A stretch of 64,000 nt of DNA, taken from positions 1-64,000 of the forward strand of contig WHVD01000044.1 in assembly GCA_015178975.1 (NCBI GenBank). Reading direction: 5' to 3'. The position numbers were made by a program, and so were the translations under genes. Within the stretch, counting starts at the first letter, position 1. Each line of letters begins with the position of its first letter. This document shows positions 34,800 through 44,376 of this stretch, piece by piece. The DNA comes from Hysterangium stoloniferum (Eukaryota > Basidiomycota > Agaricomycetes > Hysterangiales > Hysterangiaceae). Below the pieces are notes generated by a model. That model ran no database searches and was not told the DNA's origin. It saw only the letters and a program-made list of their open reading frames with translations.

Positions 34800-36217
34800 T
34801 GCAACAAACACGCTATTGAGAGCTTTTGTCAGGGAGGGAGAGTATGAAGGTAAAGAATTTCAACAATCCAAACGGGTCATGTGACTTCTGCGGACTTTCA
34901 ACTCCTTGGTTGCTCTGGTCTTGCTACTTTATTCTCAGTGTAAGATGTAGAAATATTGTAAAAGTCGTTATGGCCACTTTGTACTGTATATTCTTTATTT
35001 TATTTATTGGAATTTAGCTTGATTCATCCTACTAAAGCCTCTTAGGTTGGGCTGAAGCGAGAACCTCATGTTTCCATTGCGTTAGACCTCACGTGTGCAT
35101 CGTGGTTTGCCAGCCTGGTGCTGCTGACGTTCGATTCGGATAATAATTAAAGGACAACCTAAGCTGGTATATGTCTCAGCTAGGATGGTAAATCTATATT
35201 GGCATGGGTTAAGATTCAAGTGTTCAAGTACGCAAAGCACTCGAAGTTGCAAGCTGAAGAATGGATAACCTGCACCATAGATCTGTGCATGTCAATTTTG
35301 ATTTTTTTCCTCTCTACGGCTAGCATCGTACTCGTGAATTTCGGAGATGAGCGTCGTATATTATTTTCCTTAGTTGAGCGAAGCGCAATGTTAATATTAC
35401 CCTTTGCAAAGCATATATTTCATAGGCAACTACATGGCCTTTCCCATCGATGATAGTATCATGCGTCAGATATTGCTGCCGCTGGAAGCTCTCTCCTATT
35501 TCTAAAACCATGGACTCTGAAATTGTTCTAAATTATTGGGTCATTTGTCGACTTACTCGTTCGAGTTACGGGCTGGTACCACAGTGTACACAGCTATGCT
35601 CCGTCATACTCACGTGGCTCCATATAAGCTTCTCAACTGCACTGCTAAAGGAAGAGAAGGCTGTGCATTGTTCTACAAGCTTCATGGTACTTTTATGTAG
35701 AATCGATGTTCTCCATCAATTTGATCATTAATGCTTTACCATTTCCATTATAGTGTATGAAAGGCGCTCTGCAGCTTAAGATAATGAAACCCCCCAAGCG
35801 ACAATGAACGTTACATCTCTGCAAAACGACTACTTCAATACCTTGACCTTGAATGTAAACACCGCAGATCGTGCACCCTTATAGCAGACCAACCCCCCCT
35901 TTGGATACACAATTTCCATTCGACGGGTCGTCTGCAATGTGAGACCAGGCGACTTGGTTGTAGAAATTGAATGAGCCACTATGCTACTGAGATCCTCCAA
36001 GGTTACCTATCGTGAGGTCACTATTCAAATGAAAGATATTTTGGACCCCCCCCCATTTTTTAAGCACATATGTCGAATAACTCCCCACAATCTCATCAGT
36101 GTGTTCATGTACCTTGATTATCCGGGTCAAGAATGCCTACTGGACATGATGGAAAACAGTATACATGGAGATATAGAGCAAATAAGTTTGAAGCAAGCCT
36201 TGACCAATCCATTGTTT
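34800..36217. other. Intergenic, no gene supported
   Basis: Right end of the gene island. Short frames occur on both strands (35199-35453, 35450-35731, minus-strand frames near 35820-35980) but I could not join them into a recognisable protein. Confidence 0.4.
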
Positions 36218-36259
36218 GTTGGAAACCACTAAGCCAACGTTGGCTTAGTGGTTTCCAAC
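36218..36259. repeat. Perfect 42-bp palindrome
   Basis: Two 21-nt arms (36218-36238 and 36239-36259) with no spacer. The right arm begins GTTGGCTTAGTGG, which contains a perfect tRNA A-box-like TGGCTTAGTGG. It forms the left border of the SINE-like repeat. Confidence 0.85.
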
Positions 36260-36490
36260 ATAAAGTAAACTCCAACCTGAAGGTCAGTAGTGACTCCCTA
36301 TGACCTGTTAAAGGCCGGTAGCCAACATTGTTTACTGCCAAATACAAGTTATTTTGCCACTTATTTTGGGCTTCAAACATTGGTATGGGCAGGGATTGAA
36401 CTCACAACCAAGTGGGGTCTTCGGAGTATTGGAGTTTACTTTATGTTGGAAACCACTAAGCCAACATTGGCTTAGTGGTGGTTTCCAATA
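36260..36490 (-). repeat. tRNA-derived SINE-like repeat with inverted heads
   Basis: On the minus strand an A-box-like TGGCTTAGTGG (36463-36453) is followed about 60 nt on by a B-box-like GTTCAATCC (36401-36393), the layout of an internal RNA polymerase III promoter. The head is repeated in inverted orientation at 36239-36279, and again at 36465-36490 with a small insertion. No target duplication was found. Confidence 0.45.
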
Positions 36491-36949
36491 TTGTTTGATA
36501 TCTGTGATTTGGTCTGTTGCTCACTCTCCTGTTGCCCCTCAGTTGTTTGACATTCTGACAAATACAATTTGGTGGGATCTCATTGATAAAAGATTGGCAC
36601 CATAGCTCCTCAAGCATCACATATAGTGGATGATATAACTGTAACATTTATCATTGTGGCTGAAGAGAGGAGGAAGAATGTGTTGGAATTTGTGGTTCAG
36701 AACCCTAAGTACCTACATACAGGTATTGTTAAGATCTAAGGTCTAAAGACAAAGGGGGAGTGATGTCAGGGGGCCAACAGGTATTTCATACTTAACCAGG
36801 AGGTCTTGGTTCTACAAAACAAGTAGAGCTTGGCTTTTGTTAAGATCCTACCATTTTGGACCCCTGCAACTTGGTTTTACCTTGCAACCCCCAGCACCCC
36901 ACTATTGGTATCCATGACCATGGTGTCATCATACACTGACACCTATCCC
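36491..36949 (+). other. Possible retroelement 3' remnant
   Basis: A short coding-like stretch (ITVTFIIVAEERRKNVLEFV near 36630-36690) is followed by GACAAAGGGGGAG and then TGATGTCAGGGGG at 36759. That resembles a polypurine tract next to the TG start of an LTR. I could not find the matching second LTR. Confidence 0.25.
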
Positions 36950-37365
36950 TGTGAAGAGTTGTGGAAGTTCTGACCATTCTATATACAAAGAATATTGACC
37001 ATCTAGGTAAGACATGACAATATATGTATTGACTATCAAAGTACAATATAGATAGTAAAATAGTTTTAGTCAACTTTAGTAGCTGTAAGACAACTATGAT
37101 GACTAAGGGAAAGTAGAATCGACCTTACAGTACAATTTCAAGAAGTGAGTTTAATGAGTTAAAGGGAAAAGAGGTTGATACAAGTAATATGAAATGTGAG
37201 TTGAAACTGGTGATATGTAGTTCAAGCTTCATGTGATGATCCATTCCCAGAGACTCCACAGAGTATTTCCCAGCAATGATATCAGGTTCTGAACTATCTT
37301 CTGGACTAGTATCAAGATGCAGAATCCACCAGAACCCAACTGTCATCCCTCAAGTACCCTTCACA
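36950..37365 (-). repeat. Short diverged solo LTR of the copy A/B family
   Basis: Reads TGTGAAGAG...CCCTTCACA, the inverted ends of the family LTR, and shares TTCTGACC and the CTATATAC block near its left end. At about 416 bp it is shorter than the others. The flanks are ATCCC on the left and TCCCA on the right, an imperfect 5-bp duplication. Confidence 0.65.
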
Positions 37366-37661
37366 TCCCATTTTGGTATTCTACTGTGTTACAACCGTGT
37401 CATAACTGTGTCACAACCCGATCGTCCCTGAGCATACTACCGTCTATTGACGTTCCAAGTTATTGATCAAGTCATCATTTTGGAAACTGTCGGAACACTG
37501 ACACTGACATATACCTTCACAGCGATCAAACCCCATTTACACCCCTGTCAAAATATACTCATACCATCTGGTTATGCTTTGATACATTCCCTTTCATTAT
37601 GATGATCTGTTTTACTCTATGTTTCACATATGCCTGTATATACTTGTAGCCTGTGGACTAT
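37366..37661. other. Spacer without recognised feature
   Basis: About 300 bp of AT-rich sequence between two solo LTRs; nothing assignable. Confidence 0.4.
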
Positions 37662-38949
37662 TGTAATGTATTCAAGGGATTCTCTTAGATAGCTCAATAT
37701 ATGCTATAGTGTCATAGAGCTTCAACAATAAAACAAGCAAAGGTCCAGTAATTTAAATACTGATAGATTAATGAGCTGCACTATTAAGCTTAAACAACTC
37801 AAATAAATGCTTATTTTGATTATTGAAAGGTTCAATAGAACAATATATGACTCTTTTAGCAAATAAAAGAACTATTCCTTGAGAATAGGGGCTAGAAGCT
37901 GAATATATGTGCAGTAACTTAGCAGAGACTTGATATAAAGCTTCGGATTCTTGTATGCTTATTTGTAACTATTAATAGTTATTTACCAAGGTGTTAAATA
38001 ATTTATTAATAGAGAAAACAATTCGTATTGGATTATCTTAGTGCTTGTACTTGATTAATTCAATAAACTTAGGGCTGGGCCTTGAATAATCTAGTATTGG
38101 CAGGGATTTCAGTAAGGATACTTATTTTAGGTTTACTATGTATTTAGTAAGCCTAAGGGTAGCTGTAAGGCTGGGGGAACTTAGATGATTAGCTAAGTTC
38201 AAGAGTTGCTGACAAAGATTCAAGATGCTGCAAGTGTAGGTGCTTGCAGTGAGTGTATCAGACTAAGGCTATTATTGTCCTTAGGATGATGAGGTAAGCT
38301 TCTGTGCTGTACTGTAAAATGTGTGTGTGATAGATTGGTTTTATTGGAAACTTGGCCCTCCTTATATACATTTTGATAACTCAATGATTAGCTAACTATT
38401 TAGTTTATGAGGTCATTAGTGAGATCATAATGACCTCATATTCTACTCATTATTTACCCTTTGTTTATCACATGATTCCCCTCTCTGAGACAAGGGTTCT
38501 AACCTCTTGCTTGAACATAAAGGTTCAAGGCCGCGGTCCCGGGACGGAAGCAAACGATGAGTCAGCAGAACCTAATAATGACTCGGTAGTCACATTCGTT
38601 ACTTGTGTGACTCGGGTAGTCACATTCATGACCTTTGTGACATCCCGACACTGGAGGCTTATGTAATAAGTCACATGACTCCAAAAATGCGCAAACTAGG
38701 CTGCACAAGGTGCCGAAAGGTAATAACTAAGTAAATAAAATATAAATAATTAGTTAAAAATTATAATAAATTAACTAAGATATAATAGCATAATATGAGT
38801 TCATATATGCTATTATTATGCGAAGTTAAAAGGAATAGAGCCTATATTTCACAATAAAAATATAATAAAAAATACAATAAATTCGAGAAAATATTAATAA
38901 ATTCAAAGAAAATTAAGAGAAAATTATGAGATAAAGCTGATACCTCACA
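37662..38949 (-). repeat. Second-family LTR (LTR-2), inverted copy
   Basis: Reverse complement of the solo LTR at 53128-54496. It begins TGTAATGTATTC and ends ACCTCACA, length 1288 bp. Flanks ACTAT and GCAGA do not match, so it either lost its target duplication or is half of a rearranged pair. It carries about two units of the 30-bp GAGTCAC repeat where the other full copy has about four. Confidence 0.8.
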
Positions 38950-39344
38950 GGCAGAGGTGCTTGAGCATCAGGTGTTGGAAGTCTGACAGCTCATACTAAG
39001 TCCAGAGTACCCTGACACCATTCTGGCCAAGGCCAATTTGGCAAGGACCTACAGTGATCTGGGAAGGCCCAAGTGTGAAGATCTGTTCCTGGAGATGTAA
39101 TGTATTATTACTATTTAGCGTACTTGTAAACTCTTTTTACTTGAGTTAAGTAGCGTAGCTTGAGAAAGGAGATTCAAATTCAAATTAATCTGTATGTAGG
39201 AGTTTTGTCAATTAAATCAGTATCCACTTTTATTCAACTACATGCCCGTGTCCCTTTTCCGAGGAGAAAGCTCAACTCAAGGAAACAAGATGGTCAACAG
39301 ATTGGCAAGGAGAGTACTCAACCTAAGCACAATGTGTGGACCTA
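38950..39344. other. Spacer without recognised feature
   Basis: Sequence between two LTRs. Short frames only. Confidence 0.4.
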
Positions 39345-39987
39345 TGTGAAGAGTCGATAGATTCTGACCGTTCTATATATGAAGAATAGTGTTTATTCAA
39401 CTACTATTAGTAGGTATTGACCGTACAGTACAATACCATAGATTACTAGACTGGTAGTACTAGTAAGGAGACACGCTATGCATCACAAGAGCAACTGTAC
39501 AGTTGCTCTTGACGGCTAGAATAAGAGAAGGAAAGAGTTGACCTTCACAGTACAACTCGTAGCTAGAAGTAAGATAGATAATCAACGAGAAACAGAATAT
39601 CTAAAGTAAAGATATAATAGCGCAAGTCGACTATAGTGTCGACGAGCGCAAAGACCTTAGAGGGGAACTCAACCTTCGCGGTTCGAGTTCAAAGTACTTT
39701 AGTATGTGAGAGAATACTACCCTTACAGGTAGTTGAGACTTTACCCTTGACACCTCTTGCTATTCGATGTCTGGGTCATTTACGAGGTGGTGTCTGCTGG
39801 GTGAAAAGTGTCTATCGTTTGGCGCCGAGAGCGCCCATACGTATACACAAAGCTTCGAACTACAAAATAAGGGTATGCTCGAAATATAGAAAGAATGTAA
39901 ATGAAGAAAATAAAAAGTAAATAATAAAATACTATAATCCAACTATTATTCCTTAGTCCAATTATGCATATATGCATACCCTTCACA
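39345..39987 (-). repeat. Solo LTR of the copy A/B family with target duplication
   Basis: 643 bp, inverted, TGTGAAGAG...CCCTTCACA, flanked by a perfect 5-bp duplication ACCTA (39340-39344 and 39988-39992). It contains the same hairpin series as the copy A LTR, including the 26-bp palindrome near 39488-39513. Confidence 0.92.
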
Positions 39988-39992
39988 ACCTA

Positions 39993-40529
39993 GTAGGCAA
40001 GTGTAGCTAAATGAGCAAGTGATGTGATATTGAATGATATTCTAAATACATGATTTGAGCCTGTATTTATACTAGTCCAGGATCCTGCTTACTAAGTAAT
40101 GTGACTAGGAGAATGAGTCAGTATTTCCCATACTTGACTCATAAATGTATTTCAGAGTCATCCAACCAGCTATGACTATGTATCTGAGTCATAGCTCTGA
40201 TCATAACTCATTGCATAGTCATATTGATATGACTCACCAATGAGTCATCTCCCTCAATATGTAGTCAAGGAGATGGGATAGATTACATACTATAAGGGCT
40301 AGAGATACCTTATTAGTATATATGTAATCCATGACTCTGCTAGTTTCCATGGCAGTGCCACCTAGCTACTTAGGGTTAATATATGCTAATTCTAGAGTTT
40401 AGAGCTAGCAATAAATCTTATATTATCAGAACAATGACATCTTAAACTCTTGAGCCAAAGTTAAAGGATCCAGTCCTCTACTATTTGACTAATGTCCCTT
40501 AAAGGTTAAACAAAGAAACAAAGTGATAA
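39993..40529. other. AT-rich spacer with many GAGTCA motifs
   Basis: No gene is visible. Between about 40113 and 40256 the sequence TGAGTCA/TGACTCA or a close variant recurs seven or so times. Confidence 0.4.
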
Positions 40530-41395
40530 AATATATGACATAGTGGCTGAGGGTGCATTGTTGTAAGCAAATTCTGCAACTGGTAACAAGGATTTCCAAT
40601 TGTCCTGTTGGTAATTGCAATATATGTGGAGATATTGTTCCAATGTCTGATTGACACATTTGGTTTGTCTGTCACCTTCTGGGTGATGTCCAGACGTGAA
40701 ATGTAATTTCATGTCCAAGGATTTCCCGAGGGATCTAAAGAAGTGAGATACAAACTCTGATCCTCGATCGGAAGTTATGTGGGATGGAACTCCATGCTTG
40801 GAAAATATGTGGATAATAAAAGGTTCTGCTAACTACATGGACGTAATTGTATCATAAGTAGGGATGAATATACCTTGTTTTGAGAATCTGTCAACAACGA
40901 CTAGAATAGCGGAAAAGCCTTTGGAATCCGGTAGGTGTTCAATGAAATCCATAGAGATAGAATTCCACGGGTGTTCCAGTACCGGGAGTTGTTTCAAAAG
41001 GCCGTATGGCTTATGTCACTGAGATTTCGAGTGGGGACAAGTAGTGCAAGATTTACAATAGTGCTTAAAGAATCCATGGAGCCCGGGCCAAGTATATTCT
41101 CTTCTTATTAATGATAGAGTTTTGTTGTACCCGAAATGTCCTGAAAGTGGATGATCATGCTTGTACTGAAGGATCCTGAGGTGGAGGCCATCAGAGTCTG
41201 GTACATAGATCTGATCGTCAAGTCTAATGAAACCATGCTGATCAAGAGACCACCGGGGTTGATCGGGGTCCATGGGATTGTCAAGGTGAGCTTTAGTAAT
41301 CGGGTCTAGTGGAATTGCTGATAGAATATCTTGATGTAACTTCTCAATATCCATAATGATAATTCCACGACTGGGTAACATAGTAACAGACTCTT
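40530..41395 (-). pseudogene. Integrase fragment of an element D relative
   Basis: The minus strand reads IIIMDIEKLHQDILSAIPLD and continues HPLSGHFGYNKTLSLIRREY, then CKSCTTCPHSKSQ (the HHCC zinc finger). After a gap with broken frames, LHFTSGHHPEGDRQTKCVNQ (integrase core) follows. It is highly similar to element D at 61905-62730. Only this segment is present; RT and the chromodomain are missing. Confidence 0.88.
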
Positions 41396-41431
41396 AGTAT
41401 TTATACAAGGTGACGCGGCCCTACATCTCTG

Positions 41432-42046
41432 TGTGAAGAGTGGTGGATTCTGACCGCTCTATATACGAAGAATAGTGCTTATTCAACTACTATTAGAGAG
41501 TATTGACCGTCAGTACTAGTATAAGAACGCACTGCATGCCTCAAGAGCAACTGTATAGTTGCTCGTGGCGGCTTAGAACAGTAAGATAATGAGTTGACCT
41601 TTTACGGTACAACTAGTAGCTAGAAATAAGTAAGATACTCAGCTAAAGACTGAGTGTCTAGGATAGAGTAATAGTAGCATGAGTCGACTACGGTGTCGAC
41701 GAGCGCAAAGTCTTGAAAGCGGAACTCGACCTTAGCGGTTCGAGTCCAAAAGGCTATTAGTAGACTAGAGAATGCTACCCTTATGGTAGCTGTGATACTA
41801 CCCTTGACACCTCTCGCTATTCGATGTCTGAGTTGTTATGAGGTGGTGTCTGCTGGGTAAAAGTTGTCTGTGTTCCAATTGGTGCTGAGTGCACCCACAA
41901 GTATACACAATGCTTCGAACTAATGAAGTATGCAATATTCGAAGAATATGAAAGATAGAAAAATATGAATAAAATATGTAAAATATAAATGAAATAAAAG
42001 GAGTGTTTTACCACAATGAAACTGTGGTAAAAGCATACTCCTCACA
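41432..42046 (-). repeat. LTR of the copy A/B family, diverged subfamily
   Basis: Inverted, TGTGAAGAGTGG...GCATACTCCTCACA, 615 bp. It shares its end type with the solo LTR at 57071-57544. Flanks CTCTG and CAAGG differ, so it is not a simple solo insertion. Hairpin GCTACC/GGTAGC lies at 41774-41790. Confidence 0.85.
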
Positions 42047-42401
42047 CAAGGGTTCTAACCTCTTGCTTGAACATGAAGGTTCAAGGCCGTGGTCCCGGGA
42101 TGGAAGCAAATGATGAGTCGGCGGAATCAATTAATGACTCGAGTAGTCACATCTGTGACTTGTGTGATATCCCGACACCGGAGGCTTATCTAATAAGTCA
42201 CATGACTTCAAAAATGTGCAAACAAGGCTGCAGCAAGGTGCCGAAAGCAATAACTAAGTAGATAAAATATAAATAATTAGTTAAAAATTATAATAAAATA
42301 AATAAGATATAATAGCATTATATGAGCTCATATATGCTATTATTATGTGAAGTTAAAAGGAATTAGGCCTTATATTTCACAATAGAATATAATAAAAATA
42401 C
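42047..42401 (-). repeat. Truncated LTR-2 fragment
   Basis: Matches the middle of the inverted LTR-2 at 38490-38870, starting at CAAGGGTTCTAACCTCTTGC. It is cut on the left by the LTR at 41432-42046 and on the right by the 5' LTR of copy B. It has only about one unit of the GAGTCAC repeat. Confidence 0.8.
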
Positions 42402-43137
42402 TGTGAAGGGTATGCATATTGTAAAGGGTATGCATATTGTAAAGGGTATGCATATTGTAAAGGGTATGCATATTGTAAAGGGTATGCATATTGTAAAGGG
42501 TATGCATATATGCATACCTGGACTAAGGAATAATAGCTGGATTATAGTACTTTATTATTTACCTTTTATTTTCTTTCTTTATATTCTTTCTATATTTCGA
42601 GCACACCTTGATTTTGTAGTTCGAAGCTTTGTGTATACATATGGGCGCTCTCGGCGCCAAAAGAGACAGACAACTTTTACCCAGCAGACACCACCTCGTA
42701 AACGACCCAGATGTCGAATAGCGAGAGGTGTCAAGGGTAACGTTTCAACTACCTTTAAAAGGTAGTATTCTCTTGCATACTAACATACTTCGGACTCGAA
42801 CCACGAAGGTCGAGTTCCAATCTAAGGTCTTCGCACTAGTCGACATTATAGTCGACTCGCGCTATTATTTCTTTACTCTAGATATTCAACTTCGCATTGA
42901 TTATCTACTTTACATCTAGCTGCGAGTTGTACCGTGAAGGTCAACTCTTTCATTCTTTCATTCTAGCTGTCAAGAGCAACTGTACAGCTGCTCTTGTGAC
43001 GCATAGCGTGTCTTCTTACTAGTACAGCTTGTCTAGTAATCTATGGTATTGTACTGTACGGTCAATATCTGCTAATAGTAGTTGAATAGACACTATTCTT
43101 TGTATATTGAACGGTCAGAATCTATCGACTCTTCACA
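42402..43137 (+). repeat. 5' LTR of copy B (736 bp)
   Basis: TGTGAAGGG...CTCTTCACA. It is longer than the copy A LTR because of an 18-bp tandem repeat near its start. It differs from the 3' LTR of the same element at roughly one base in twenty, by eye. Confidence 0.93.
42403..42510 (+). repeat. Six tandem copies of an 18-bp unit in the 5' LTR
   Basis: Unit GTAAAGGGTATGCATATT; the first copy reads GTGAAG at its start. Copies begin at 42403, 42421, 42439, 42457, 42475 and 42493. The other LTRs have one copy. Confidence 0.95.
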
Positions 43138-43213
43138 GTGGTGATCTGAGCTGGACCGTTCTTTTCCTACGAGGAAAAACTTATTATTTGACTACTAAGA
43201 CCTGAACACGCGA

Positions 43214-44347
43214 ATGACTACGAGCAAGAATCAAACATCTAGGCCTTCATCAACGCCGGGTAGCTCCATGCCTCGTCAAAAATCTTTTAACCTAGAACCA
43301 CCCCGTAACGTCACCCTGAGGAAGTCTTTGTCGACTTTTCAAGGATCAGCTCCTCCGGAGGATTCCCCCGGAGTAGTAGCTGGATCGTCTACGAACATTC
43401 CCCAGCTTCCTCCAGGATCACCTCCTCCAGAGGATTCCCCCGGAGTAGTAACTGGATCGTCAATGAACATTCCCCCCGATCCATCTGAGGAACGCTCATT
43501 ACTCGAGCAGTTGGACACCCCTGGAGTTAACGTTGAGTCTAATCGAGCACCCACACCCGTTCTCAGATTCCCTCCGAGACAGGTCATCCTTAAGCAGTTC
43601 CTCGGAGGTCATATGGTTTACGCTCAGCCCATCGATTACAAATGGGATATGTACTACACCGATCGAATCCCCGAGGGTCAGGTTACCCCCTTCATGGAGG
43701 AGTACAGTACGGATTACCCTATTCTACCGGAGACTGTAGCAGTCTGGTTAGGGCGTTATCAAGTGATTTTATCGGCGCGGGATTTATTCACGCAACCAGG
43801 GAACCTTGAGGATTTGACCCAATCGATTCCTGAATGGTCAAACGAGGTGACGACTACTATGGAAGGAGGAAGAAGAATTCTCAAGCGGGAGGTGTTTTCT
43901 ATGTTCCTTGAAGCACTTCGTACGCATGATGATGTGTTGCAGATCCTGCATGTCCTGCTTGGCGGAGATCATGTTGTGCCTAAGGTTGACTACCAGTACA
44001 TGTACATCCGTATGTTGGAGGAGTCTCTCAATGGAGTCACGCCAAATCTATCGCTGGCATACCTCACTTTAAGAGGTCAGTTGAAGCGAAACCAAAGAAG
44101 ACTTGATAAGATGGTTTTAGAGGTACTCCTCCCCTATAACGACTCGATCCAGGTCCCTGATTCGCCTATCTCCACGACCAATTCATTCGTTCGCAACTTA
44201 AACGGGTCCCCTGATACTCGTTTTCTGCATTCTCTCAACCGTCCCGTAATATTGGAGGATTTTCCACTGGACTTGAGGACGCAAGTGATAGAACGCCTTC
44301 AGGAGAAGAGGATTGAGGTCTGTGCTCCCTTCCATCAACACTTCTGA
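43214..44347 (+). CDS. Copy B ORF1, large ORF before gag, function unknown
   Basis: Open frame of 377 aa between the primer site and gag, in a different frame from gag (ORF1 stop at 44345, gag ATG at 44377). The N-terminal third is Ser/Pro-rich and contains a 72-bp direct repeat (43342-43413 and 43414-43485) encoding two copies of PPEDSPGVV.GSS.NIP. The C-terminal half is helical and polar (for example MYIRMLEESLNGVTPNLSLA). No zinc knuckle, protease or membrane segment is seen. It could be a separate structural protein, or a matrix-like N-terminal Gag part detached by an old frameshift. I recognise no family. Confidence 0.6.
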   Translation: MTTSKNQTSRPSSTPGSSMPRQKSFNLEPPRNVTLRKSLSTFQGSAPPEDSPGVVAGSSTNIPQLPPGSPPPEDSPGVVTGSSMNIPPDPSEERSLLEQLDTPGVNVESNRAPTPVLRFPPRQVILKQFLGGHMVYAQPIDYKWDMYYTDRIPEGQVTPFMEEYSTDYPILPETVAVWLGRYQVILSARDLFTQPGNLEDLTQSIPEWSNEVTTTMEGGRRILKREVFSMFLEALRTHDDVLQILHVLLGGDHVVPKVDYQYMYIRMLEESLNGVTPNLSLAYLTLRGQLKRNQRRLDKMVLEVLLPYNDSIQVPDSPISTTNSFVRNLNGSPDTRFLHSLNRPVILEDFPLDLRTQVIERLQEKRIEVCAPFHQHF

Positions 44348-44376
44348 ACGCGACAGAGATCGAGAGACAAATCGCG

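Noticed and set aside
42403-42510. CRISPR-like array
   Set aside because: The 18-bp units are directly adjacent with no spacers, and the genome is fungal.
42403-42765. ORF with repeated MKGMHIV units, looking like a repeat protein
   Set aside because: It is the 18-bp tandem repeat of the LTR read in one frame; no start context or conservation in other LTR copies.
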